The translations under genes were made by a program, and so were the position numbers. This document shows positions 1 to 8,207 of a DNA stretch of 64,000 bases, piece by piece; position 1 is the first letter of the stretch; each line of letters starts with the position of its first letter. A model generated the notes under the pieces. It saw only the letters and a list, made by a program, of their open reading frames with translations. It had not been told where the DNA came from and did no database searches. The DNA comes from Actinoplanes auranticolor. GTDB taxonomy: Bacteria > Actinomycetota > Actinomycetes > Mycobacteriales > Micromonosporaceae. The DNA is taken from assembly GCF_018332655.1 (NCBI RefSeq), contig NZ_BOQL01000014.1:1-64000 (forward strand). The letters run 5' to 3'.

Positions 1-235
1 CCTCGGCGTCGTGCTCATCTCGCACAACATGAACGACGTCTTCGCCGTCTCCGACCGCGTCGTCGCCCTCTACCTCGGCCGCACCGCCGCCCAGGTCAAA
101 ACCACCGACGTCACCCACTCCCAGATCGTCGAACTCATCACCTCCGGACGCAGCGGCAATCTCGGCCTGCCGCCCGAGAAGCCGGCCGCCTCCGGCTTCG
201 CCGACATCACGCCTGCAGGAGACGCGGACCGATGA
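1..235 (+). CDS. Sugar ABC importer ATP-binding subunit, C-terminal fragment
   Basis: The reading frame is open from the left edge, so the gene starts outside the window and only about 77 C-terminal residues are visible. They begin with a hydrophobic strand and the H-loop histidine of an ABC ATPase (ISHNM), followed by the end of the nucleotide-binding domain (SDRVVALYLGR). This ending is typical of ATPases of the xylose/ribose importer class (XylG/RbsA/MglA). The Walker motifs lie outside the window. The stop codon overlaps the start of the permease gene as ATGA, so the two are co-transcribed and probably translationally coupled. Family and role come from the fragment plus the neighbour; the sugar is not known. 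Confidence 0.85.
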   Translation, partial: LGVVLISHNMNDVFAVSDRVVALYLGRTAAQVKTTDVTHSQIVELITSGRSGNLGLPPEKPAASGFADITPAGDADR

Positions 236-1488
236 CAACCACCACCACAACGGCCGGCGGCGTCAAGGTCGTCAAGCCCACGGTCGCCAGCCATCTGCAC
301 GACTACTGGGGCCGGGTCCGCGGCGGCGACATCGGCAGCCTGCCCGCCATCCTGGGCCTGATCGTGCTCTGCCTGATCTTCGGCATCGCCCGCCCCACCT
401 TCTTCAGCGCGGTCAACTTCGCCAACCTGTTCTCGCAGGGCGCGGCGGTCATCTTCATCGCCATGGGCCTGGTCTTCGTGCTGCTGCTCGGCGAGATCGA
501 CCTCTCCGCCGGCTTCGCCAGCGGCGTGTGCGGCGCGGTGATGGCCATCCTGCTGACCAACCACGGCTGGCACTGGGCCTCGGCGATCCTCATCGCGCTG
601 ATCACCGGCCTGGCCATCGGCTTCGTGCTGGGCTTTCTGGTGTCGAAGGTCGGCATCCCGTCCTTCGTCGTCACGCTGGCGGCGTTCCTGGCCTTCCAGG
701 GCATCCTGCTGGTGCTGCTCAGCGGCGGCAAGAACATCTCCATCCGGGAGACGTTCGTGCTCTCGCTGGCCAACCGGAACATGTCGGTCCTGGTCAGCTG
801 GGCGCTGGCGATCCTGGCCGTGGCCGGCTACGCCACCCTGCAGTTCGCCCGGCTCCGCAGCCGCGCGGTGCGCGGCCTGGTCACCGACCCGGTGGGCATC
901 GTGCTCGGCCGGATCATCGCGCTCGCGGCCCTGCTGTTCACCGCGGTCGCGGTGCTCACCACCGAACGCAGCATCAACCCGCTGATCAGCGGGTCGGTCA
1001 AGGGCGTGCCGATCGTGGCCCCGATCATCGCGGTCTTCCTGATCGTCTGGACCTTCGTGCTGGGCCGGACCGCGTACGGCCGGCACGTGTACGCCGTCGG
1101 CGGCAACACCGAGGCCGCCCGCCGCGCCGGCATCCCGGTCGACCGGATCCGCATCTCGGTCTTCGTGATCGGCTCGTTCATGGCCTCGATCGGTGGCATC
1201 ATCGCCGCCAGCCGGGCCAACTCGGTGGACCCGAACTCCGGCGGCAGCAACGTGTTGCTGTACGCGGTCGGCGCGGCCGTCATCGGTGGCACCAGCCTGT
1301 TCGGCGGCAAGGGCCGGGTGCTGGACGCGGTCATCGGCGGGGCGGTCATCGCGGTGATCGACAACGGCATGGGCCTGATGGGATACAGCGCCGGTACCAA
1401 GTTCGTGGTCACAGGACTTATCCTGCTTCTGGCCGCCAGCGTGGACGCGTTGTCGCGGCGGAGAGCGGCAGCCACCGGTAACCGATGA
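232..1488 (+). CDS. Sugar ABC importer permease (XylH/RbsC family)
   Basis: A 418-residue inner-membrane permease with about ten hydrophobic segments. The family hallmarks are visible: a VLLLGEIDLSAG segment near residues 82-94 and a GGNTEAARRAGI loop near 287-298, which is the ATPase-contacting region of the BPD_transp_2 (XylH/RbsC/AraH) family. The length is slightly above the usual 320-400 because of a cytoplasmic Thr-rich N terminus (MTTTTTT) and a central insertion typical of XylH-like proteins. The start ATG sits in the ATGA overlap with the ATPase gene. A ROK regulator follows 37 nt after the stop. I infer import of a pentose or other monosaccharide; the periplasmic binding protein would lie upstream, outside the window. 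Confidence 0.9.
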   Translation: MTTTTTTAGGVKVVKPTVASHLHDYWGRVRGGDIGSLPAILGLIVLCLIFGIARPTFFSAVNFANLFSQGAAVIFIAMGLVFVLLLGEIDLSAGFASGVCGAVMAILLTNHGWHWASAILIALITGLAIGFVLGFLVSKVGIPSFVVTLAAFLAFQGILLVLLSGGKNISIRETFVLSLANRNMSVLVSWALAILAVAGYATLQFARLRSRAVRGLVTDPVGIVLGRIIALAALLFTAVAVLTTERSINPLISGSVKGVPIVAPIIAVFLIVWTFVLGRTAYGRHVYAVGGNTEAARRAGIPVDRIRISVFVIGSFMASIGGIIAASRANSVDPNSGGSNVLLYAVGAAVIGGTSLFGGKGRVLDAVIGGAVIAVIDNGMGLMGYSAGTKFVVTGLILLLAASVDALSRRRAAATGNR

Positions 1489-1525
1489 GCGAGCCTCACG
1501 GTCACGGTAAGGGGGCAGCCACCTG

Positions 1526-2701
1526 ATGCGAGCGGGCCCCAGCCAGGAGGAGGTGCGCCGGCACAACCTGGGGACGTTGCTGCGGTACGTCCACATTCAC
1601 GGCGCTACGTCCCGGGCGGAGCTGACCACCAAGCTCGGACTGAACCGCAGCACCATCGGCGCGCTGACCACCGAGCTGGCCGCCGCCGGGCTGGTCACCG
1701 AGCGCCCGCCACAGCAGACCCGCCGGGCCGGACGACCTTCGCTGGTCGTCCGGCCCGAGTCGTCCCAGGTGTACGCGTACGCGCTCGCCATCGAGGTGGA
1801 CCGGCTGCGCGCCGCCCGGGTCGGGCTCGGCGGCCGGATCCTGGACCGGCGCGAGACCGACCGTCCGCGCGGCATGCAGGTCATCGACGCGATCCAGCCG
1901 CTGGCCGGCTTCATCCACGAGATGCGGATGGACGTACCCGAGGGCGCCCGCTACGTGGGCGGCGGCCTGGCCGTGGCCGGCATGGTCCGCCGCGACGACG
2001 GCATGGTCCGGCTGGCCCCCACCATCGGCTGGGTCGAGGAACCGGTCGGCGAAGCCCTCAGCGAAGAGATCGGGGATGTCGGCCCGCTGATCGTCGGCAA
2101 CATCGCCGACGTCTCGGCCCTGGTCGAGCACAGCCGCGGCGCGGCGGCGGGCCGCGACAACGTCATCTACCTGTACGGCGACGTGGGCGTCGGTGGCGGC
2201 ATCATCGCCGGCGGTCGGCGGGTCACCGGCCACGGCGGGTACGGCGGCGAGGTCGGCCACATGGTGGTCAACCCGAAGGGCCGGCCGTGCAGCTGCGGCT
2301 CGCGCGGCTGCTGGGAGACCGAGATCGGCGAGTTCGCGCTGCTGGAGCTGGCGGGCCGCGGTCACCTGAGCGGCCGCGAGGCGGTGCTGGACGTGGTGGA
2401 CGCGGCGATGCGCGGCGACTGGGAGGCCCAGCAGGCGGTCCGCCACGTCGGTGACTGGATCGGCCTGGGCGTGGGCAACCTGATCAACATCTTCAACCCG
2501 GAAGCAGTGATCTTCGGCGGCACCCTGCGCGACGTCTACCTGGTCGCCGCGGCCCAGATCCGCAGCCGCCTGAACGAGGTGGCGCTCCCGGCCTGCCGGG
2601 AACACGTCCGGCTGCGGACACCCGAGCTCGGCACGGACGCGGCCCTGATCGGCGCGGCCGAGCTCGCCTTCGAACGTTTGCTGGCCGATCCACTGTTGTG
2701 A
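1526..2701 (+). CDS. ROK family transcriptional regulator
   Basis: A 391-residue protein with an N-terminal winged helix-turn-helix (about residues 12-62; ATSRAELTTKLGLNRSTIG is the recognition region) fused to a ROK sugar-kinase-like domain. The ROK domain has the GVGGGII phosphate-binding segment near residue 218 and the zinc motif CSCGSRGCWE near 255. XylR/NagC-type ROK repressors bind a sugar or sugar phosphate and release operator DNA. The gene lies 37 nt downstream of a sugar permease gene on the same strand, so it probably controls that importer. An AAGGGGG sequence about 10 nt upstream serves the ATG. It could retain kinase activity, but the HTH makes a regulator more likely. Confidence 0.88.
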   Translation: MRAGPSQEEVRRHNLGTLLRYVHIHGATSRAELTTKLGLNRSTIGALTTELAAAGLVTERPPQQTRRAGRPSLVVRPESSQVYAYALAIEVDRLRAARVGLGGRILDRRETDRPRGMQVIDAIQPLAGFIHEMRMDVPEGARYVGGGLAVAGMVRRDDGMVRLAPTIGWVEEPVGEALSEEIGDVGPLIVGNIADVSALVEHSRGAAAGRDNVIYLYGDVGVGGGIIAGGRRVTGHGGYGGEVGHMVVNPKGRPCSCGSRGCWETEIGEFALLELAGRGHLSGREAVLDVVDAAMRGDWEAQQAVRHVGDWIGLGVGNLINIFNPEAVIFGGTLRDVYLVAAAQIRSRLNEVALPACREHVRLRTPELGTDAALIGAAELAFERLLADPLL

Positions 2702-2710
2702 GCCAGGGGT

Positions 2711-2716
2711 TAAAGT
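2711..2716 (+). promoter_or_regulatory. -10 box of a leaderless promoter (DUF1707 gene)
   Basis: TAAAGT lies 6 nt before the GTG at 2723 and there is no purine-rich ribosome binding site. The position fits a -10 element whose transcript starts at or next to the start codon. No convincing -35 is seen, which is common for actinobacterial leaderless promoters. Confidence 0.55.
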
Positions 2717-2722
2717 GCCCCC

Positions 2723-2989
2723 GTGAGTATCCGCGCTTCCGATGAGGATCGGCAGCGGATCGTGGCCGCGCTCGAGCGGCACACCGGTGCCGGACGGCTG
2801 ACCCTGGACGAGTTCGCCCACCGGGTCGGGGTGGTCAGTGACGCCCGCACCCTGGACGAGCTGGCCGCGGTCGTGAGTGACCTGCCGGCCGAGACCGCCG
2901 AGGAGAAGCAGCGCCGCGAGCTGCTGATCGTCTTCGCGGTCGCCCTGATCACCCTGGTGCTGCTCGGGGTGGCGCTGGCGCTGCGGTGA
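2723..2989 (+). CDS. DUF1707 domain small membrane protein
   Basis: An 88-residue protein. Residues 1-55 are a DUF1707 domain with the usual pattern: an Arg-Ile-Ala-Leu helix, then AGRLTLDEFAHRV and DARTLDELAAVVSDLP. Residues 66-86 are a single transmembrane helix. DUF1707 proteins are small, abundant actinobacterial proteins of unknown function, often with a C-terminal membrane anchor. The GTG start is chosen because the DUF1707 domain begins right there and a TAAAGT box lies 6 nt upstream. The last 41 bp overlap the 3' end of the convergent ABC exporter gene. Two longer DUF1707 paralogues are encoded near 53 kb. Confidence 0.85.
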   Translation: MSIRASDEDRQRIVAALERHTGAGRLTLDEFAHRVGVVSDARTLDELAAVVSDLPAETAEEKQRRELLIVFAVALITLVLLGVALALR

Positions 2990-4733
2990 CCGGCGGCGCG
3001 CCGTGCCACGAGGCCCAGAGCGCCGCGTAGGAGCCATCCGCCGCCACCAGTTCGTCGTGCGAGCCCAGCTCGGTGATCCGGCCGTCCTCCACCACCGCCA
3101 CCCGGTCCGCGTCGTGGGCCGAGAAGAGCCGGTGCGCGATCGCCACCACCGTACGGCCTCGCAGCACCGCGGCCAGTGACCGTTCCAGGTCGCGGGCGGC
3201 CCGCGGGTCCAGCAGCGACGTCGCCTCGTCCAGCACCAGGGTGTGCGGGTCGGCCAGGACCAGCCGGGCCAGCGCCACCTGCTGCTCCTGCGCCGCCGAC
3301 AGCGTCACCCCGCCGGCACCGACCTCCGTGTCCAGGCCGGCGGGCAGGGCGTCGGCCCAGCTCAGGGCGTGCACGGCGGCGAGCGCGTCACGGACCTCGT
3401 GCGGCCGGCAACCGGGCCGGACCATGGCGACGTTGTCGCGCAGCGTACCCATGAAGACGTGGTGCTCCTGGCTGACCAGCGCCACCTCGGTGCGCAGCCG
3501 GTGCAGCGGCAGGCCGGCGAGCGGCACGCCGCCGACCGTGATCGAGCCCGTGCCGGGCGCGTAGACGCCGGCGAGCAGCCGGCCCAGGGTGGACTTGCCC
3601 GCGCCGGACGGTCCGACGATCGCCAGCCGCTCCCCCGGCTCGATGGTCAGCGAGATGCCGTGCAGCACCTCACGCCCCGGCACGTAGGAGAACCGCACGT
3701 CGTCGGCGACGATCCGGCCGCCCCGCGGAGCCGCACCGTGCTGCGGTGCCGCGTCCGGGGTCTCCGCCACGCCCAGCAGCCGGGCCAGCGAGGCGGCGCC
3801 GACCTGCAGCTCGTCCAGCCAGCCGAGGAACCGGTCGAGCGGGTCGATCAGCAGCTGGGCGTAGAGCACGGCCGCGGTGACCTGGCCCAGGCTGACCCAG
3901 CCGCGCAGGTAGAACCAGCCGCCGATGAGCAGCGTGCCCACCACCGGCAGCACGTAACCGATCTCCACGATGGGCGACCAGACCGTACGCAGGAACAACG
4001 TGTACTTCTCGGTGCGGAAGGAGCGGCGCAGGTCGGCATCCGTACGCCGGACACGGTCGGTCTGCCGGCGCAGCGCGTCCACCGTCCGGGCGCCCTCGAC
4101 GGTCTCCGCGAGACCGTCGGTGACCTGCGAATAGGCGGCATTCTGGCGCAGATAGCCGGGACCGGCCCGGCGCAGGTACCAGCGGGCCGACAACACGATC
4201 ACCGGTACGGCGGTCAGCAGCGGCAGCGCCAGCAGCGGGCTGACCAGGATCAGCGCGCCCACCGCCAGCACCGTGGTCAGCAGCGCGATCGTCGTTTCCG
4301 GAACCGCCAGCCGCACACACCGCGACAGCGCGTCGACGTCCCGCGAGGTACGGGTCAGCAGGTCGCCGGTGCCCGCCCGCTCCACCGTGGACAGCGGCAC
4401 GGCCAGCACCCGGTCCACGAACTCCTCCCGCAGCTCGGCCAGCACCCGCTCGCCGAGCCGCGCCGAGGCCAGGTACGCGAACCGCATCAGCACCGCCTGC
4501 ACCACGATGAACGCGGCGATGACCAGGGCGATCCGGTCGACGGTGCCGGTTCCGGCGCCGTGCTGCAGCGACTCGACGAGGTCACCGAGCAGCCGGGGCC
4601 CGGCCAGGCCGGCGATCGCGGCGACGGCGTGCAGCGACACGGCGAGCAGCAGGGGGCGTGGGTGCCGGCGGAACAGGGTGCGGGCGTACCGGCGGACCTG
4701 GCGGGTGTCCGCCACGGGCAGCGCGTTGCTCAC
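2949..4733 (-). CDS. ABC exporter half-transporter A (intact Walker A, degenerate signature)
   Basis: A 594-residue half-transporter: an N-terminal six-helix exporter membrane domain (about 30-320) and a C-terminal ATPase domain (about 340-585). Walker A is intact (GPSGAGKS, 374-381), as are the Q-loop glutamine (422), Walker B with its catalytic Glu (LVLDEATS, Glu503) and the H-loop His534. The ABC signature is degenerate: LSAAQ at 478-482 instead of LSGGQ. The partner gene upstream overlaps it by GTGA and has the opposite defects, so the two should form a heterodimer with a single working ATP site. The substrate is unknown. The start is GTG at 4731-4733. The 3' end overlaps a convergent gene by 41 bp. 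Confidence 0.9.
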   Translation of the reverse strand: MSNALPVADTRQVRRYARTLFRRHPRPLLLAVSLHAVAAIAGLAGPRLLGDLVESLQHGAGTGTVDRIALVIAAFIVVQAVLMRFAYLASARLGERVLAELREEFVDRVLAVPLSTVERAGTGDLLTRTSRDVDALSRCVRLAVPETTIALLTTVLAVGALILVSPLLALPLLTAVPVIVLSARWYLRRAGPGYLRQNAAYSQVTDGLAETVEGARTVDALRRQTDRVRRTDADLRRSFRTEKYTLFLRTVWSPIVEIGYVLPVVGTLLIGGWFYLRGWVSLGQVTAAVLYAQLLIDPLDRFLGWLDELQVGAASLARLLGVAETPDAAPQHGAAPRGGRIVADDVRFSYVPGREVLHGISLTIEPGERLAIVGPSGAGKSTLGRLLAGVYAPGTGSITVGGVPLAGLPLHRLRTEVALVSQEHHVFMGTLRDNVAMVRPGCRPHEVRDALAAVHALSWADALPAGLDTEVGAGGVTLSAAQEQQVALARLVLADPHTLVLDEATSLLDPRAARDLERSLAAVLRGRTVVAIAHRLFSAHDADRVAVVEDGRITELGSHDELVAADGSYAALWASWHGAPPVTAAPAPPRAAPG

Positions 4734-6427
4734 TCCCGCAACACCGTCCTCGCGTATCCCGGATGGCCGGCCAGCAGCTCCCGGTGGGTCCCCTCGGCGA
4801 TCACCCGGCCGTCCTCGACGTACAGCACGACATCAGCGCGATCCAGCACCAGCGGGCTGGTGGAGCAGACCACCGTGGTGCGGCCGCGCCGGGCCGGGCC
4901 GAGCCGGTCGGCGATCCGGGCCTCGGTGTGCGCGTCGACCGCGCTGGTCGGCTCGACCAGCACGAGCACCTCGGGGTCGGCGATCAGCGCGCGGGCCAGG
5001 CGCAGTCGCTGCTGCTGGCCGCCGGAGAAGGTGCGGCCCCGCTCGGCGACCTGGGTCCGCAGACCGGCGGGCAGCGCGGCGACGATCTCGTCCGCACCGG
5101 CGGCCGCCAGCGCCGCCGGCAGCGGCCCGGTGCCGCTCGGATCAAGATCAGCCCGGAGCGGGCCGGAGAACAGGCGGGCGTCGTTGTCGGCCACCAGGAT
5201 CCGGGCGCGCACGGTCGCCAGATCAAGATCATCCAGCGGTACGCCGGCCAGCGTCGCCGCCGTACCCGGGGCACTGCCGACGTAGCGGCCGAGCCGATCG
5301 GCGATGGCGACCGCGTCGGCCGGCACAGCCGCCGCGATCGCGGTGACCAGTCCCGGCCGCACCACCACTCCGGACACGCTGTCGACCAGTTCGCCGGGGC
5401 CGGGCGGGGGTGCCGGACGGACGGGGTCGGGCAGATCGGTGCGGATCCGCAGCATCCGCACCACGCGACGGCCGGAGACGTGCCCGCGGGTGAACTTGTC
5501 GAGCGTCTCGGTGAGCTGCCGCAACGGGGCGACGAGGAACGCCGCGTACCCGTAGAAGGAGACCAGCTGGCCCAGAGTGATCCGCCCGGACAGCGCGAAG
5601 CGGGCACCCAGCCAGGTCACCAGCACCAGCAGGATGCCCGGGAGCAGCACCTGGGCCGCCTCCAGCAACGCCTCCACGGACGCCACCCGCAGCCCCGCCG
5701 CCCGCAGCCGCTGCGACTCGGCGCGGTAGCGGCCGGACATGACCGGCTCGCCGCCCACGCCCCGCAGCACCCGCAGCCCGCCGACCAGGTCGGTGGCCCG
5801 CCCGGTCAGCCGTCCCTGCTGCTCGCGGTACGCCTGCTGGCGGTGGTGCAACGGCCGGATCAGCAGGCCCACGACCGCCATCAGCAGCGGCACACCGAGC
5901 ACCACGACCAGACCCAGCGGCACCGACGTGGACAGCAGGATCACTGTCACCGTGACGATCGCGACGAGCGAGCCGACACCCCGGGCGGTGATCTCCAGCG
6001 CACCGCCGATGTGGCTGATGTCGGCCGTACCGACGGCGACGACCTCACCGGCCTCGAGCCGGCGCGGCAGGGCCGAGCCGAGCCGGTTCGCCTGCCGGAC
6101 TGCGACCTGCACGGTGCGGTACGCGCCGGCCAGCCAGTTGAAGACGGCCAGCCGGTGCCGGGTCACCCCGGCGCCGGCCTGCACGACGCCGATGCCCAGC
6201 AGCACCAGGCTCCAGGTGAGCAGGGATCCGCCGTCGCGGTGGGTCAGCCCGGCGTCGATGGCCCGGCCGACGATCGCCGGGACCAGCGCCTGGCAGGTCA
6301 TCCAGAGGACGCCGAGCAGCACGCCGCCGGTCATGGATGGCCAGGCGCGCCGGGCGAGCCAGCCCAGGTAGCGGGTGGCGGACCGGTCGTCGGGAATGCC
6401 GGGATCGGCAGGGGGCAGCTCGCGCAT
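4730..6427 (-). CDS. ABC exporter half-transporter B (no Walker A, intact signature)
   Basis: A 565-residue half-transporter with a normal exporter membrane domain (about 30-310) and a strongly degenerate ATPase domain. Where Walker A should be, around 363-376, there is an Ala-rich stretch with no GxxGxGK[ST]. The Q-loop position reads VADND, Walker B reads LVLVEPTS (Asp replaced by Val, Glu492 kept), and the H-loop position is Ser524. The ABC signature is intact (FSGGQQQR, 467-474). The surviving signature matches the intact Walker A of the downstream partner, giving one consensus and one dead site in the dimer. The ATG is preceded by AGGAGAGA, with a TACCGT box 9 nt upstream. It is the first gene of a two-gene operon. 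Confidence 0.9.
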   Translation of the reverse strand: MRELPPADPGIPDDRSATRYLGWLARRAWPSMTGGVLLGVLWMTCQALVPAIVGRAIDAGLTHRDGGSLLTWSLVLLGIGVVQAGAGVTRHRLAVFNWLAGAYRTVQVAVRQANRLGSALPRRLEAGEVVAVGTADISHIGGALEITARGVGSLVAIVTVTVILLSTSVPLGLVVVLGVPLLMAVVGLLIRPLHHRQQAYREQQGRLTGRATDLVGGLRVLRGVGGEPVMSGRYRAESQRLRAAGLRVASVEALLEAAQVLLPGILLVLVTWLGARFALSGRITLGQLVSFYGYAAFLVAPLRQLTETLDKFTRGHVSGRRVVRMLRIRTDLPDPVRPAPPPGPGELVDSVSGVVVRPGLVTAIAAAVPADAVAIADRLGRYVGSAPGTAATLAGVPLDDLDLATVRARILVADNDARLFSGPLRADLDPSGTGPLPAALAAAGADEIVAALPAGLRTQVAERGRTFSGGQQQRLRLARALIADPEVLVLVEPTSAVDAHTEARIADRLGPARRGRTTVVCSTSPLVLDRADVVLYVEDGRVIAEGTHRELLAGHPGYARTVLRE

Positions 6428-6470
6428 TCTCTCCTGACGGTACGAAACTGTGCCGTCACGCGGAAGCGCG

Positions 6471-6725
6471 TTATCTATCGACGGGCGTGAAATCCCAGGC
6501 GTGCGGCGCGCGGGCGGTCAGGTGCGGCGGCGGCGCGGGCAGGTCCACCGGGGTGTGCCGCCAGCGGGAGATGACCACGATGCGATGGTCGGTCGACGAG
6601 TAGACCTCGCTCGACACGTGCGAGGGCAGGACCTCGACCTGCGGCAACGCCACGTCGCAGACCCAGGTGAGCAGCTCGTCGAAGCCGCTGCCCAGGGCCC
6701 GTACCTCCCACATGCGAGCAATCAT
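6471..6725 (-). CDS. Small protein of unknown function downstream of tsaD
   Basis: An 84-residue protein starting at the ATG at 6723-6725, 8 nt after the tsaD stop, with a weak AGGA upstream. The frame stays open further upstream into tsaD, but the ATG between the genes gives a sensible protein. It has a folded-looking first half (VRALGSGFDELLTWVCDVAL), a central beta-like stretch (HRIVVISRWR) and a Pro-rich C terminus ending in WDFTPVDR. I do not recognise a family. Its position at the end of the tsaB-rimI-tsaD operon suggests co-transcription. It could be a small alpha/beta ferredoxin-like protein, which is a guess. The charged, non-shadow composition makes it likely to be real. Confidence 0.55.
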   Translation of the reverse strand: MIARMWEVRALGSGFDELLTWVCDVALPQVEVLPSHVSSEVYSSTDHRIVVISRWRHTPVDLPAPPPHLTARAPHAWDFTPVDR

Positions 6726-6733
6726 GCTGATTC

Positions 6734-7786
6734 CTACCCCGCCACAGTGACCGAGGTCAATGACATCGCGGAATCGGCCGGCAGGTCGAGCCGGCTGGGC
6801 GCGATGCCGGCGGCGACGAGATGCGAACCGAGCGCGGCGACCATCGCGCCGTTGTCGGTACACAGGCCCGGACGCGGCACCCGGACCCGGATGCCGAGCT
6901 TCGCGGCGCGCTCCTCGGCGAGCACCCGCAACCGCGAGTTCGCGGCGACCCCGCCCCCGATGATCAGGGTCTCGACGCCGTGCTCCCGGCAGGCGTCCAG
7001 CGCCTTGCTGGTCAGCACGTCACAGACCGCGTCCTGGAAGCTGGCCGCGACGTCGGCCACCGGCACCGGCTCGCCGTTGCGCTCACGCGCCTCGACCCAG
7101 CGCGCCACGGCCGTCTTCAGCCCCGAGAAGGAGAAGTCGAACCGGTGCTTGAGCTGGTCCTTCGGCGAGGTCAGACCGCGCGGGAAGGCGATCGCGGCGG
7201 GGTTGCCGTCGCGGGCCGTCCGGTCGATCACCGGGCCGCCGGGAAATCCCATGCCGAGCAGCCGGGCGACCTTGTCGAAGGCCTCCCCCGCGGCGTCGTC
7301 GATGGTCGCGCCCAGCGGCGTCACCCCGGCGGTGAGGTCGTCGACCAGCAGCAGCGACGAGTGGCCCCCGGAGACCAGCATGGCGATGGCCGGCTCGGGC
7401 AGCGGACCGTGCTCCAGGGTGTCGACGGCGACGTGGGCCGCGAGGTGGTTGACGCCGTAGATGGGCTTGTCGGCGGCCAGGGCGTACCCCTTGGCCGCGG
7501 CGACCCCGACGAGCAGCGCCCCCGCCAGACCGGGCCCGGCGGTCACCGCGATCGCGTCGATGTCGGCCAGGGTCACCCCGGCGTCGTCGAGCGCCCGCTG
7601 CATGGTCGGCACCATCGCCTCGAGGTGGGCCCGGCTGGCGACCTCGGGCACCACCCCGCCGAACCGGGCATGCTGATCGACGCTGGAGGCGAGCGCGTCG
7701 GCGAGCAGGGTGTGGCCGCGGACGATGCCGACCCCGGTCTCGTCGCAGGAGGTCTCGATCCCGAGGACCAGGGGCTCGTCAGGCAT
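6734..7786 (-). CDS. tsaD: tRNA N6-adenosine threonylcarbamoyltransferase TsaD
   Basis: A 350-residue protein of normal family length. TsaD transfers the threonylcarbamoyl group from TC-AMP to A37 of ANN-decoding tRNAs (t6A synthesis), working with TsaB and TsaE, both encoded in this operon. The N terminus has the [15 protein letters not shown] motif, and a metal-binding HLEAM histidine region follows near 54-58. The NHLAAHV segment supplies a second metal-ligand histidine, and SGGHSSLLL is near 138. The C-terminal CTDNGAMVA motif is present. The ATG overlaps the end of rimI by 8 nt, so the genes are co-translated. Confidence 0.97.
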   Translation of the reverse strand: MPDEPLVLGIETSCDETGVGIVRGHTLLADALASSVDQHARFGGVVPEVASRAHLEAMVPTMQRALDDAGVTLADIDAIAVTAGPGLAGALLVGVAAAKGYALAADKPIYGVNHLAAHVAVDTLEHGPLPEPAIAMLVSGGHSSLLLVDDLTAGVTPLGATIDDAAGEAFDKVARLLGMGFPGGPVIDRTARDGNPAAIAFPRGLTSPKDQLKHRFDFSFSGLKTAVARWVEARERNGEPVPVADVAASFQDAVCDVLTSKALDACREHGVETLIIGGGVAANSRLRVLAEERAAKLGIRVRVPRPGLCTDNGAMVAALGSHLVAAGIAPSRLDLPADSAMSLTSVTVAG

Positions 7787-8207
7787 TGCGCATCATCACC
7801 ACGGCGTCGGTGTTGCTGGGCTGGTAGTAGCCACGCCGCAGGCCGACGGGCTCGAAATCGTAGGCGGCGTAGAGCCGCTGGGCAGGTGCGTTGTCGACGG
7901 CCACCTCGAGCAGCACCTTGCGCTCACCGGCCTGGGCGAGCAGCGCCTCCAGCAGCTGCCGCCCGAGACCGCCGCGCTGGGCCCGCCGGTCGACGGCGAT
8001 GTTCTGCACCCAGGACTCCTCCCGGTCGACGATCGCCAGGCCCGCATAGCCGAGCACCTTCTCGTTCTCCTCGGCGACCAGGTAGAAGTGCCGCTGGGCC
8101 AGCTCGTTCCAGAACATGGCCGCCGACCACTTCTCCGCGCCGAACAGATCCTCCTCGATCGGCAGCACCTCGGCGATGTGCCACCAGCGGAACCGGTTGA
8201 TGAGCAT
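7779..8207 (-). CDS. rimI: Ribosomal-protein-alanine N-acetyltransferase RimI
   Basis: A 142-residue GNAT acetyltransferase. The acetyl-CoA binding segment ([14 protein letters not shown], about 92-105) and the substrate-side strand WVQNIAVD are present, and the C-terminal half has the [17 protein letters not shown] pattern typical of RimI. RimI acetylates the N-terminal alanine of ribosomal protein S18, and actinobacterial members may also acetylate other N termini. It sits between tsaB and tsaD, the standard actinobacterial arrangement. Its ATG overlaps the tsaB stop as TGATG and its end overlaps tsaD by 8 nt. Confidence 0.93.
   Translation of the reverse strand: MLINRFRWWHIAEVLPIEEDLFGAEKWSAAMFWNELAQRHFYLVAEENEKVLGYAGLAIVDREESWVQNIAVDRRAQRGGLGRQLLEALLAQAGERKVLLEVAVDNAPAQRLYAAYDFEPVGLRRGYYQPSNTDAVVMMRNA

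Noticed and set aside
3243..5285. 680-codon plus-strand ORF across the ABC exporter genes
   Set aside because: Gln/Arg/His/Asp-rich shadow of minus-strand genes with full ABC motifs; no ribosome binding site or domain.
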